A stretch of DNA of 64,000 bases from Methanobacteriota archaeon (lineage in GTDB: Archaea; Thermoplasmatota; Poseidoniia; Poseidoniales; Thalassarchaeaceae): NCBI GenBank assembly GCA_014239955.1, contig JAAZXW010000006.1, positions 1-64,000 of the forward strand, read 5' to 3'. A model generated the notes under the pieces. The model searched no databases. It was given only the letters and a program-made list of their open reading frames with translations, and was not told where the DNA came from. Position 1 is the stretch's first letter. Every line of letters starts with the position of its first letter. Of the stretch, positions 42,878 through 51,593 are shown piece after piece. Made by a program: the position numbers and the translations under genes.

Positions 42878-43560
42878 TCATCCTCTTCCCACCAGCCTAC
42901 TTCCTCGGATGATTCCTCGGTGGTTTCGGAACCACCGTCAGTTTGCTCTCTCGGGTATTCCTGAGGTGGATCTTCTGGCCCCTCTGAGTTCTCCAGCCAA
43001 TCTGCCTGGGGGAATCCGAAGCCGATCTTCTCCAATCTGGTCCTGATTCTGGTGTTTGCATTTCCAGCTGATCCTAGCCCGAGGAAAAGGAGGAAGAAGT
43101 TGCAGCATGAGAGAATTACTATGTTTGTGATTGCGCCAGAGCCGATGGAGAATCCAGTAATTAGGACGCTGCGTCCGGGGTTATTGGGGTCTACGTACAC
43201 ATCAATAGTGGAAAGGCGCGGATGTTCCCTCTCGAAGTCCTCCTTCCATCCGAGGCTGGAGTCGGTTGAGTCTTCCCAATCTACCAATGAAATCTGATCG
43301 CTTTCGTATACGATTCCACCCACCTCGTAGCTATAGTCGACTTTCAGCCCGTAGGTGCAACCATCCTCCCCACCACAATCCTCCCAGATGTAGATGTCAT
43401 CGACTGTACCCGGTGTCCTGTCCCAGTTTTTCGTTTGCCACTGCTCATAGTGCAATGGGACGGTAAAAATGTCGACGGTCAGAACGATGACCAAACAGAC
43501 TACTGCAACGATCATACCCCTGGAATCACCGGGTTTGAAAGTCAGTGAGAAGGTCGCCAT
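42856..43560 (-). CDS. DUF3592-like membrane protein
   Basis: A 234-residue protein with TM1 near 15-35 (GMIVAVVCLVIVLTVDIFTV), an extracellular beta domain with the DUF3592 pattern (WDRTPGTVDDIYIW, GLKVDYSYEVGGIVYESDQI, IDVYVDPNNPGRSVLITGF), and TM2 (AITNIVILSCCNFFLLFLGLG), then a long Glu-rich tail. Function unknown. The stop codon (TGA at 42858-42856) is supplied by the complement of the tRNA-Ser T-loop. Confidence 0.7.
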   Translation of the reverse strand: MATFSLTFKPGDSRGMIVAVVCLVIVLTVDIFTVPLHYEQWQTKNWDRTPGTVDDIYIWEDCGGEDGCTYGLKVDYSYEVGGIVYESDQISLVDWEDSTDSSLGWKEDFEREHPRLSTIDVYVDPNNPGRSVLITGFSIGSGAITNIVILSCCNFFLLFLGLGSAGNANTRIRTRLEKIGFGFPQADWLENSEGPEDPPQEYPREQTDGGSETTEESSEEVGWWEEDDGAERGI

Positions 43561-43640
43561 GGCAGTTCCGCCAACCGCCGACTTTTCTTTCTTTGGTGTT
43601 GTCAGGCAGAACTATAGGCACCGGATTTGGGCGCATATCC

Positions 43641-44345
43641 ATGGAGATAGAAAACGAATTCGGACCTGCTTTCACGCTAATGACTGCGAAACTCTCGCCG
43701 GGTGAGCAGATCAAGGTCGAGCCTGGGGCCATGGTGGCCCAGTCGAATGGGATGGAGATGAAGACCGGCATGGGGGGTGGCGGTGGTCTTGGCGGATTCA
43801 TGAAGAGCATGGTCAGGAGCGCGCTTGGCGGTGAGTCATTCTTCGTAAACACATACACTGCTGGTTCGTCAGGAGGATGGATCTCCATGGCACCATCTGC
43901 TCCCGGGGATATCGAGGCGTTCGATCTTTCGCCGGGCCAGGCTTTCTTCATGCAAGGAGGGGCGTTCATGGCTTCTTCCATCAACGTGGAAACCTCAACT
44001 AAGTTTCAGGGGTCGAAGGCTCTCTTCTCGAGGGAGGGTTTCTTCTTCCTGAGGGCCGAGGCATCTGACGTCCCGGGCAAGGTCTTCTATTCGTCATACG
44101 GTGCTATGAAGAAGATCGAAGTAACGCCTGACAAACCCATCAAGATCGATAACGGACATGTGGTGGCATTTACAGATGGCCTTCATTACAACGTCACCAA
44201 AATCAAGGGGCTTGGTTCCTTCCTGTTCGGTGGAGAGGGCTTCACTCTGGATTTCAATGGTTCTGGTTCCGTTTGGATTCAGACCAGGAATATTCAGGCA
44301 CTCGCGACCCAGATGATCCCCTTCCTTCCGACAAGTAGTCAGTAG
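43641..44345 (+). CDS. AIM24/TIGR00266 family protein
   Basis: The track frame opens at 43545, inside the divergent gene; the ATG at 43641 (MEIENEFGPAFTLMTAKL) gives the expected 234-residue family length. It shows the AIM24 beta-sheet pattern: SPGEQIKVEPGAMVAQSNGMEMKTGMGGGGGLGGFMKSMVRSALGGESFFVNTY, then LSPGQAFFMQGGAFMASS, and FLFGGEGFTLDFNGSGSVWIQTRNIQALA at the end. The role is unknown in archaea; the yeast homologue affects mitochondrial inner-membrane architecture. Confidence 0.88.
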   Translation: MEIENEFGPAFTLMTAKLSPGEQIKVEPGAMVAQSNGMEMKTGMGGGGGLGGFMKSMVRSALGGESFFVNTYTAGSSGGWISMAPSAPGDIEAFDLSPGQAFFMQGGAFMASSINVETSTKFQGSKALFSREGFFFLRAEASDVPGKVFYSSYGAMKKIEVTPDKPIKIDNGHVVAFTDGLHYNVTKIKGLGSFLFGGEGFTLDFNGSGSVWIQTRNIQALATQMIPFLPTSSQ

Positions 44346-44348
44346 GCA

Positions 44349-46214
44349 TCAGAAGTCAGTGGTGTCCTCGGAGTGCCTGAGGATAACGACACGGGCACCT
44401 GGGCCAATCCGAACCTGCGGCCTACCGGCCCATTCGCCGACCTCACCGTTCAGTATTGCGATCTCATCCCCTCGGCAGATGGCAGCGGCCGATACTGGGA
44501 TGAACTGCTTGAAGGCAACGGAGGCGGCGGAACCAGTCTTGTCCATCAGGGTGATTGACCAACGGCGTACGTTGGCCCCGTCTGGATATGCGTCGATGGA
44601 CCACACTCGGCCCACTACGCTGACCCTGGTCTCCACCTCGACCACGGGAGCGACATCATCCTCCGTTGCAATGGATACCGACGATCTTTCGTCCAGATCG
44701 AACTGTAGCTGGCCCCTCCAGATAGATGGCATCCCCTCGTCCACTCGTACACGGGAGCCTTCGGAGATCCCCCTGGTGACGCTGCGTGGATTGCCCTGCC
44801 TGGAGGGTCTGACGCGTGCTCTGTCATAACCATCCTGGAGGGTAAACTGGAGGCTAATCGATCCGTCATCCAGAAGTTCTGGGCCTTGCAGGCCGATGAC
44901 GTCGCCGACGATGCTAGTCCTGGTGACTATCTCCCCGATAGGTGTCACTGGCCATGCATGCCCGAATTTCTCGATCCTGCTCTCTAAGGGGAGGTTCAAC
45001 TCGTAATCCGAGCCCTCGCAGATGCCTCTGTAGTCGCAACGAACACAACGGGCCCTCTCGTTGGGGTGGGTTGGAGTCTCAGCAGGTATCCCGCCCCTGT
45101 CGAAGAATCGCAGTGGCGATGGTTCCGGGGGGCACATTGAGATATCTGGGTCTTGGGCGTGAATCTGTTTGTAGAGTTGCTCTAGCTCGTTGTTCAGAGA
45201 GTCCATCTCCTCCTCTGTTGGGAGGCTAACTTGCTTCACCGTGCCTGTTCCCAGGTACCAAATCTCGAGCCCGTCGACCACCTCTTCCCTAGCATGGGTC
45301 TCCCACCACAGCCAGCCGTACATCCTGAGTTGGTCCAGGTAGTCGCCCGACCTGTCGCCCTTCCCCACTGAGGCCTTCAGGTCGACGATAGTGGGCTTCC
45401 CGGACCAACGGTATACGAGGTCGTACTCCCCCTGAAACCACTCACCAGGATGCGCGCTGGTCTGTGTGAACGACTTGGCGTCTGGGTCGACGAACCACGG
45501 CCGGGCGACCTCCCATGCCTCGGCCCATGTAATCGGGCCTCTTCCGGCTGCGGGGTGCGGATTGCCCCAATCTCGAGGAAAACCATCGGGTGCTGGCCAG
45601 TGAAGCCGATGCCCTGACCTCCATTCATCGATGCCGGGACCCCCACTGCAGTCGATGCATCCCTGCACTTGGTCTAGATGCAGGGAGATTGCAGATTCGA
45701 CCATCTGCCTCCCCTCCGCTTTGTCCACTTCTTCTGCGGAGCCGACTCTGTTCGGGCTAGATTCCCAGTCGCTAATCGCAGACTCCCAACATCGGTCGAA
45801 GTGCGCATCCACCCTAGCAGTAGCCCATGCTTGGACGGATTCCCGGTCGTTAGGGATCGATTCTCGGGGCTGAGGGCTGAGTCCGGGGCCGACCCAGAAG
45901 TCCTGACTGTCCCAGTCCGGGGAGCCATCATCGGTAAGAGGGGTGGCCATTGAGGAACGGGAGTCGCTGGCCATTAGGGTCGGTGACTCCCGAAGGACCC
46001 GGCAGACGCATTCTTCGACTGCATTGCCCCTCAGAATCTGAGGTGGCAAGGGCGACTTGAGACGAATCATCCATCCGTAGTACCACAGTCTGGGGCATTT
46101 CCTCCATGCATTGACCTGGGATGCGGATAACCTTCGGTATGGGTTGACCTTGGAGTTCTCCGAGTCTGGCTTCCTAACTGGCACGCCACCAATTGGGAGC
46201 CGAGGACATATCAA
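44349..46214 (-). CDS. RecB/Cas4-like PD-(D/E)XK nuclease with Fe-S cluster motif and OB-like C-terminus
   Basis: A 621-residue nuclease. The N-terminus has LSASQVNAWRKCPRLWYYGW (first cluster cysteine), then the PD-(D/E)XK core: EYDLVYRWSGKPTIVDLKASVGKG and YLDQLRMYGWLWWE (QxxxY). RCVRCDYRGICEG supplies three further cysteines, so a Cas4/AddB/Dna2-like [4Fe-4S] clamp is likely. The C-terminal 230 residues look like two OB folds (TRTSIVGDVIGL, TRVSVVGRVWSI...), which would bind single-stranded DNA. Likely a repair or replication exonuclease. No CRISPR or cas gene is nearby. Confidence 0.85.
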   Translation of the reverse strand: MICPRLPIGGVPVRKPDSENSKVNPYRRLSASQVNAWRKCPRLWYYGWMIRLKSPLPPQILRGNAVEECVCRVLRESPTLMASDSRSSMATPLTDDGSPDWDSQDFWVGPGLSPQPRESIPNDRESVQAWATARVDAHFDRCWESAISDWESSPNRVGSAEEVDKAEGRQMVESAISLHLDQVQGCIDCSGGPGIDEWRSGHRLHWPAPDGFPRDWGNPHPAAGRGPITWAEAWEVARPWFVDPDAKSFTQTSAHPGEWFQGEYDLVYRWSGKPTIVDLKASVGKGDRSGDYLDQLRMYGWLWWETHAREEVVDGLEIWYLGTGTVKQVSLPTEEEMDSLNNELEQLYKQIHAQDPDISMCPPEPSPLRFFDRGGIPAETPTHPNERARCVRCDYRGICEGSDYELNLPLESRIEKFGHAWPVTPIGEIVTRTSIVGDVIGLQGPELLDDGSISLQFTLQDGYDRARVRPSRQGNPRSVTRGISEGSRVRVDEGMPSIWRGQLQFDLDERSSVSIATEDDVAPVVEVETRVSVVGRVWSIDAYPDGANVRRWSITLMDKTGSAASVAFKQFIPVSAAAICRGDEIAILNGEVGEWAGRPQVRIGPGARVVILRHSEDTTDF

Positions 46215-46256
46215 CTTGAGGAGTGTTCAGAGGCCAAACAGCCACCTTGGTTGTGC

Positions 46257-46264
46257 AAAAAAAA
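46257..46264 (-). terminator. T8 tract after the radical SAM gene
   Basis: Eight consecutive T on the minus strand (A8 on plus) lie about 70 nt past the radical SAM stop, in the gap before the nuclease gene. Oligo-T is the usual archaeal termination signal. Confidence 0.5.
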
Positions 46265-46331
46265 CCACCCATCCCTAGTCTTGCAGGTATGAATCAGATT
46301 CACGATGCCTCAAACCGATGGCCAGAGTTCT

Positions 46332-47486
46332 TCATTCCGAACCAATCCCATTGTCCTCGGGAGTATTCAGGCGGACTACGGTGACCTCTAGCCTTTCGTG
46401 AGTGGGGAGGACCTCAACCATGAAGACGGGGTCTTCGATTTCCTCGGCTATGTCCTCGGCTACAACTAGGGGCATCTCGATTCTTTCATTCTGCTCGTCC
46501 CACAGGAGGAATCGACGAGGTAGGCCCGTCTCATCAACGAGTTCGTCTATCCAATCGTCCTTGGAATCGGAATCAGCATCAATGGCTCCGAAGATCAGCG
46601 TACCATCCTCAGTGAGGACCTCGTGGGGGGCGATGACAGACTCGCCTCTCCTGAGGAAGCGTCTTCTTAGCTGCCCTGCATCCTTGAATACGGATGTGCA
46701 GTACTTCAGGTGGAAGCCATAGGGTTCGCGAGTAATTCCGTCGGAGTGGTCCGGAAGGCCCTGCTCAGCGGCCAACACCCGGGACTTCATTTCGTAAGCC
46801 AGTTCGTTCGAGCCGGCAGCCCCGGCCGTTATCTCAGTTGAGAGGTTGAACCCCCTCAACTCCATGTTCTCGTGGTTTCCGACCGTGATCTCGAGCTCGT
46901 TCAGATTGAGAAATGAGATTTCGAAAGTCCGGAGGTCGTCAAGTAGTGCGAGAAGCTCATCCCTCTTGTCAGGCTCGCAAGGAATCTCAACCCCAGTGAG
47001 GATGCCGGCCTCGGAACATGCCGAAATCGTCGATCTATACCTCTCCGAATCCAGTCCGAGAAGATGGAATCGAATCTCGTCCAGACCTGCATCGGCGAAT
47101 TCACTGGCCACTTCCGGACGGAAGGGTATACTGGTGTACATGTGCAGGTGAAATTCGGATCCGAACTCGGACTTGAGCCTGGATATTCCCTCTAGCGTGC
47201 GTTCCTTGGCCATCAGGGGGTCCCCTCCCGTAATCCCGGCTCCGGTAGCCCTCATAGCGCGAGCCTCTTCTATGACCTCATCGAAAGTCTCGCACCTCCT
47301 CTCATTGGCGAACATCCAGTCGACATCGCGCCGGGTCTCGGAGAGGGGGCAGTAGTCGCATTGCCAGTGGCAGTTTCCAGTAATGAACAGAACTAGCTTG
47401 CTCCCCATCTGGCACTGGATGCACCCCTCCGTGTCAGAGAGGTCGGGTGCCTCGGCGAGATCTGGGACCTGTGGGAGGGAGAGCAT
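46332..47486 (-). CDS. Radical SAM protein (COG2108-like)
   Basis: A 384-residue protein with the radical-SAM CxxxCxxC cluster in GNCHWQCDYCPLSETRR, preceded by CIQCQMGSKLVLF, and a GGDP motif (GAGITGGDPLM) that binds the methionine part of SAM. A C-terminal region of about 100 acidic residues is typical of this archaeal group. Reaction unknown. The start directly abuts the pdxT stop, so the two probably share a transcript. Confidence 0.87.
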   Translation of the reverse strand: MLSLPQVPDLAEAPDLSDTEGCIQCQMGSKLVLFITGNCHWQCDYCPLSETRRDVDWMFANERRCETFDEVIEEARAMRATGAGITGGDPLMAKERTLEGISRLKSEFGSEFHLHMYTSIPFRPEVASEFADAGLDEIRFHLLGLDSERYRSTISACSEAGILTGVEIPCEPDKRDELLALLDDLRTFEISFLNLNELEITVGNHENMELRGFNLSTEITAGAAGSNELAYEMKSRVLAAEQGLPDHSDGITREPYGFHLKYCTSVFKDAGQLRRRFLRRGESVIAPHEVLTEDGTLIFGAIDADSDSKDDWIDELVDETGLPRRFLLWDEQNERIEMPLVVAEDIAEEIEDPVFMVEVLPTHERLEVTVVRLNTPEDNGIGSE

Positions 47487-48095
47487 CTACGTCTCCACCC
47501 ATTGTTCGGCTGTCGTCTCCAGAAGCCATTCGTGGAAACCCGAGTCCTGTGATAGCTCTGGGTGGAAAGTGAGTGCCATCCGATTCTGAGTCCGAACCCC
47601 CACGACCTCGTCACCCAGTTTCGCCATTATCTGTGCACCGTCACCAGTTTCGACAAATCGAGGCGCTCGGATGAAGACGCCAGGAAATTCCCTGCCTAGG
47701 GCAATGGCCTCAATCTCGGATTGGAATGAGTCGGCTTGTGACCCGAAACCGTTCCTCTCGACGGAAGCGTCAATCAGGGGTTCGCCCCCATCACCGGGCT
47801 CTGCGAGGAGAATCGCTCCAGCACAAGTGCCCAGAACAGGTCGTCTCTGGTCCTCCCTTATCCACTCGAAAATTGCAGGCAAGAGGGAGGAAATTGCATC
47901 GTTTCCCGTTAGTCTCATGGTTGTCGACTCGCCCCCAGGCATCACAATAGCATGCAGTTCGACGGAGTCTAGGTCCGAGGACTTCCTAAGTTCATGCACC
48001 TCGATGTCGTGCCCAGTCTCTCTGGATGCCCTCTCGAGAGCGGAAATATGAGAGTGACGGGCCCCCTGAAGCATTACCAGGCCAATGCGTAGCAC
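47487..48095 (-). CDS. pdxT: Pyridoxal 5'-phosphate synthase glutaminase subunit PdxT
   Basis: Class I glutamine amidotransferase that supplies ammonia to PdxS for PLP synthesis. The track frame (308 residues) is too long. I place the start at the GTG at 48095 (LRIGLVMLQGARHSHISALERA), giving the normal length of about 202. Catalytic cysteine in GTCAGAILLA, His-Glu in LTFHPELSQD, and the glycine-rich MPGGESTTMR block. PdxS is not in the window. It diverges from serC across about 80 bp. PLP made here serves the aminotransferases nearby. Confidence 0.93.
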   Translation of the reverse strand: MLRIGLVMLQGARHSHISALERASRETGHDIEVHELRKSSDLDSVELHAIVMPGGESTTMRLTGNDAISSLLPAIFEWIREDQRRPVLGTCAGAILLAEPGDGGEPLIDASVERNGFGSQADSFQSEIEAIALGREFPGVFIRAPRFVETGDGAQIMAKLGDEVVGVRTQNRMALTFHPELSQDSGFHEWLLETTAEQWVET

Positions 48096-48175
48096 AAACC
48101 GCCGGCTTGACAACGAGAAATGAACCCTATTGCTGCTCCGATGGCCTGAAAGACCGTCCACGACCCCGAAAGGAC

Positions 48176-49267
48176 GTGGGGGCTGCGGGTCGCATTCACA
48201 ACTTCGGGGCCGGTCCCGCTGTTCTCCCTCTCGAAGTGGTGACTGAGGTTGCAGAGTCACTGCCCAATCTGAACGGCAGTGGCTTTGGAGTGATGGAGGT
48301 CTCCCACAGGAGCCCAGCATTCCAGGAAGTGATTGACTCGGCCATGGACAGGATGAGGAGGATACTTTCAATCCCCGATGAGTATGAGGTCCTGTTCCTC
48401 CAGGGGGGTGCATCTACCCAGTTCTACATGACTGCACTGAACCTCATGAGCCAAGGTGGCATGGCGGACTTCCTAGTGACTGGCATTTGGGCCAAGAAGG
48501 CCCTGGCTGAGTCAAACAAGATCGGGGACGGGAATGCGGCCTGGGATGGCTCCGAAAACGGTTTCAAGTCAGTTCCGAATGACGATGAATACTCGATCCG
48601 AGAGGATGCCGAGTACCTCCACTACACCTCCAACAACACGCTCTTAGGAACCCAGTTCCACCACATCCCAGATAGCGGAGGGAAGCCCAGGGTCGTAGAT
48701 GCCAGCTCGGATATCTGTGGGGCGCCGCTAGATGTTTCCGAGCATGCCCTGATCTACGCGGGGGCCCAGAAGAACCTCGGACCCAGTGGAGTGACGGTGG
48801 TCATCCTCTCCCCCTGGGCTGCTAGCAGAAGGAAGGGGGGGCTTCCAACCATGATGGACTACCACACCCACATCTCCAAGGGGTCGATGTTCAACACGCC
48901 CAACACCTACGGGATCTTCGTCTTGGACAAGGTGCTCTCCTGGGTCGAGAGGAATGGCGGCCTGGAAGGCGCGATCCAACGGAACGTGGCGAAATCCAAA
49001 CTGCTTTATGGGGTTCTGGACGGAAGTGAATTCTGGAGGCCCCATGCGGAAGAAGGCTCCAGATCGATGATGAATATCACATGGAGGCTCACTGATGAGA
49101 GCCTCGAACCGACTTTCCTCGCAGAAGCGGCGGAGAACGGGATGGGTGGCCTGAAGGGGCACCGTAGCGTTGGGGGAATCAGGGCCAGCCTGTACAACGG
49201 ATGCCCCGTCGAGAGCGTGGAGGCCCTCGCTTCATTCATGGAAGGATTCGAGAGTCGTCACGGATGA
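48176..49267 (+). CDS. serC: Phosphoserine aminotransferase (SerC)
   Basis: PLP enzyme of serine biosynthesis converting 3-phosphohydroxypyruvate to phosphoserine. The first 50 residues of the track frame lie over pdxT; the GTG at 48176 gives GAAGRIHNFGAGPAVLPLEVV, a family-like N-terminus, and 363 residues. Diagnostic blocks: GFGVMEVSHRSPAF, FLQGGASTQFYMTALNLM, VDASSDICGAPLDV, and PLP lysine YAGAQKNLGPSGVT. The C-terminus LKGHRSVGGIRASLYNGCPVESVEAL is standard. Confidence 0.95.
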   Translation: MGAAGRIHNFGAGPAVLPLEVVTEVAESLPNLNGSGFGVMEVSHRSPAFQEVIDSAMDRMRRILSIPDEYEVLFLQGGASTQFYMTALNLMSQGGMADFLVTGIWAKKALAESNKIGDGNAAWDGSENGFKSVPNDDEYSIREDAEYLHYTSNNTLLGTQFHHIPDSGGKPRVVDASSDICGAPLDVSEHALIYAGAQKNLGPSGVTVVILSPWAASRRKGGLPTMMDYHTHISKGSMFNTPNTYGIFVLDKVLSWVERNGGLEGAIQRNVAKSKLLYGVLDGSEFWRPHAEEGSRSMMNITWRLTDESLEPTFLAEAAENGMGGLKGHRSVGGIRASLYNGCPVESVEALASFMEGFESRHG

Positions 49268-49995
49268 GTGACACAATGGAAACGAGGAGAATCCTCGATC
49301 TGCTAGATCTGACGCTTCTGGACATGGATGCCAGCGAGAGAGATTTGGCAAAGGTCTGCGAACTGGCGAACAGGTATCGGACCGCGGCAGTCTGCGTATT
49401 CCCAAGACACGCTGGATTCGTGAGAGATCACCTAGATGAGGGGATTGCGATAGCCTTGGTATCAGGGGACTTTCCCCGAGGTAGTGATTCCCCTGAGGAG
49501 ATCTTCGATGCTGTGGAAGAAGCCGTATCCAAGGGAGCGGATGAGATAGACTGCGTATTGGAGCCAAGGGGCGATGATTCATTCCCGGGAGAATTAGAGT
49601 TGGCCAAGCTGATTGCCATGCGAGAGGCAGCCCAAGGACGCATCCTGAAGGTTATTATAGAAACCCCATTACTTGGGGAAAGGCAACTCAGGGCAGTGAC
49701 TAGGATGGCTCTGTCGACTGGAGTTGACTTCGTCAAATCGTGCACGGGGAGGAGGGGCGGATGTAGTGACGAGGCTGCGACCATCCTGGCCGAAGAGGTC
49801 AGTAGGCACTGTCTTTCCTTCGAAGGAAATCCCGGGGTGAAGATTTCGGGTGGCATCTCGAAGAGAGAGGATGCGGAGAGGCTGATTGCCCTGGTGAACG
49901 AAGAAGACGGGTCAATATCAGGTAGTGACCGATTGCGAATAGGGACATCTTCCCTACTGGCGGATTTGGTTGATGGTGGGCTCGGCAGGAATTGA
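49264..49995 (+). CDS. deoC: Deoxyribose-phosphate aldolase (DeoC)
   Basis: Aldolase splitting 2-deoxyribose 5-phosphate into glyceraldehyde 3-phosphate and acetaldehyde. The ATG at 49264 overlaps the serC stop (ATGA) and gives 243 residues (the track start at 49201 lies inside serC). Catalytic lysines are in LKVIIETP and VKISGGIS, with FVKSCTGRRGG as the phosphate-binding/active-site strand and DEIDCVLEP. A thymidylate-kinase-like pair lies downstream, but no operon is implied. Its stop codon lies in the complement of the tRNA-Val T-loop. Confidence 0.92.
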   Translation: MSDTMETRRILDLLDLTLLDMDASERDLAKVCELANRYRTAAVCVFPRHAGFVRDHLDEGIAIALVSGDFPRGSDSPEEIFDAVEEAVSKGADEIDCVLEPRGDDSFPGELELAKLIAMREAAQGRILKVIIETPLLGERQLRAVTRMALSTGVDFVKSCTGRRGGCSDEAATILAEEVSRHCLSFEGNPGVKISGGISKREDAERLIALVNEEDGSISGSDRLRIGTSSLLADLVDGGLGRN

Positions 49996-50049
49996 ACCTG
50001 CGATCTTCGCCATGTGAAGGCGACGTCATAACCCCTAGACCACGAGCCC
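49974..50049 (-). tRNA. tRNA-Val (CAC anticodon), CCA end encoded
   Basis: Minus strand: acceptor GGGCTCG / CGAGCCC, discriminator A, CCA encoded; anticodon arm TCGCC-TTCACAT-GGCGA (anticodon CAC); T-arm GCAGG-TTCAATT-CCTGC. 76 nt. The 3' 22 nt overlap the end of deoC on the opposite strand. Confidence 0.94.
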
Positions 50050-50129
50050 GGCCTATTTGCCAGCAATCTTCTGCGGATAAGATTGGTGACAGTAGGGCAT
50101 CCTGGTCCCGCCGGTGTCAAAAGAGGCGG

Positions 50130-51593
50130 ATGGCTCGGAAACCCGTGGCAGAGAGCATCGATATGGGGGTATTGCAAGAGCGGGACACCTGGAAGGCCTT
50201 CGGGGTTGGCATTGTTCTGTTCTGTATGATAGCCTATGCGTCGCTAGGGATTTTCGGCATCTCGTCATCGCTTTACGGAGTCTCGGACGAGGTTGAACGA
50301 GTGCCTGACTTCGAGGTGATGACCATGAACAGGACGGGGATAGATGACTCCATTGCAGGAGACGATGGCACGGCAAGGTTATCTGAATTACGAGGAAACG
50401 TGGTCATCCTCGACTTCATGGCAGTGGACTGCGCAAACTGCCACTACGTCCAGGGGCATATCGAAGATAGACTCGACGCATGGCAAGAATCTGGTTCGGA
50501 GTACCCGGTCGTGGCATTATCAATCGCATCTTGGTACGGGTACGAGTCATTTGACTGGATAAATGAGACATTCGGGAGCTCGACGTCTGACAAGCACATG
50601 CGTTGGCCTGTGGCGAACGGTGCATCGGATGCAGTTCTCCTAGAGGATGGATCTCGAGGAGACTTGGTAGAGTATTTCGCTGCCCAGAACCTCCCTCTTG
50701 TGTATGTGATAGATCACGAAGGATACGTGGTAGCCAAGGAGGGGACCGGAACTCCGCTTGACGGGTGGTCATCATTCGATAGAGCTGTGGAGCGGGCGAT
50801 CGAGGGAGATGCGGAGGATCTGAAATTCGGGATCGAGAAAGCAGACAGGTCATTCTCCGGGGTCTTCATCATCGGGCTCTTCCTAGGGGTCCTAGTCTAC
50901 TTCTCACCCTGCGCATTCCCAGTACTCCCATCCTACATCAGCTACTGCCTCAGTCTCGGGGTCAGGGAAGACGAGCTCCGCGAGGCGGGGAAGCTAGGGG
51001 GAAGGATCCCCGGGCCTCTTGAGATAGGGGCATTCGCAGCACTGGGGCAACTCACATTCTTCGGAACTGTAGGGGTGGTGATCTTCGGACTGGATGGGGT
51101 TCTGAGCCTGTCAGGGATCCTGCATGACATAGCCGTGGGGATCTCGCTTCTCCTGATATTCCTCGGAGCGTTGATGCTTATGGGATGGACCTCGAACTTC
51201 CTAGCCCGGGTGCAGGGCCTACTAGACCGGCACATGACTACGGAAGACGACGAGAGGTTCACCCCTCGAAGGAACATGTACCTGTGGGGCATCGGTTACA
51301 GCGCTGCTTCGGTCGACTGCACGGCGGCTGCGGTTTTCCCCTTCGTGGCATGGCTGGCAGTGGTCGGAGAGGGCGCCCTTGTCATGGGAATGGGGGGCCT
51401 TATGCTCTCGGTCTCCCTCCTGATGATAGGGGTGACTGCTCTGGTTGGGATGGGCAGAGGCGCGCTTATCGACTCCCTCAGAAGGAACTCATCGATTGTG
51501 AAGGCAACAGGTTCTTGGATGATGATGTTTGCTGGGATCGGACTCTTCGCATACCTGACTCAACCGGAAATTGTAGCTGCAATTATGGGCTAG
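50130..51593 (+). CDS. DsbD/CcdA-like membrane thiol-redox protein with N-terminal thioredoxin (TlpA) domain
   Basis: 487 residues from the ATG at 50130; the track start lies inside tRNA-Val. TM1 (GVGIVLFCMIAYASLGIFGI) anchors an extracytoplasmic TlpA-like domain with an intact pair in DFMAVDCANCHYVQGH. The C-terminal half is a CcdA/DsbD-like transporter of about six spans: FIIGLFLGVLVYFSPCAFPVLPSYISYCLSLG and GIGYSAASVDCTAAAVFPFVAW, each with the conserved cysteine. It should move reducing equivalents from the cytosol to the outside, for cytochrome c maturation or disulfide reduction. Confidence 0.9.
   Translation: MARKPVAESIDMGVLQERDTWKAFGVGIVLFCMIAYASLGIFGISSSLYGVSDEVERVPDFEVMTMNRTGIDDSIAGDDGTARLSELRGNVVILDFMAVDCANCHYVQGHIEDRLDAWQESGSEYPVVALSIASWYGYESFDWINETFGSSTSDKHMRWPVANGASDAVLLEDGSRGDLVEYFAAQNLPLVYVIDHEGYVVAKEGTGTPLDGWSSFDRAVERAIEGDAEDLKFGIEKADRSFSGVFIIGLFLGVLVYFSPCAFPVLPSYISYCLSLGVREDELREAGKLGGRIPGPLEIGAFAALGQLTFFGTVGVVIFGLDGVLSLSGILHDIAVGISLLLIFLGALMLMGWTSNFLARVQGLLDRHMTTEDDERFTPRRNMYLWGIGYSAASVDCTAAAVFPFVAWLAVVGEGALVMGMGGLMLSVSLLMIGVTALVGMGRGALIDSLRRNSSIVKATGSWMMMFAGIGLFAYLTQPEIVAAIMG

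Noticed and set aside
47671-48051. 126-codon plus-strand ORF
   Set aside because: Antisense to pdxT, no motif.
49992-50129. Track start of the DsbD-like ORF at 49992
   Set aside because: These codons lie within tRNA-Val and its spacer; the protein plausibly starts at 50130.
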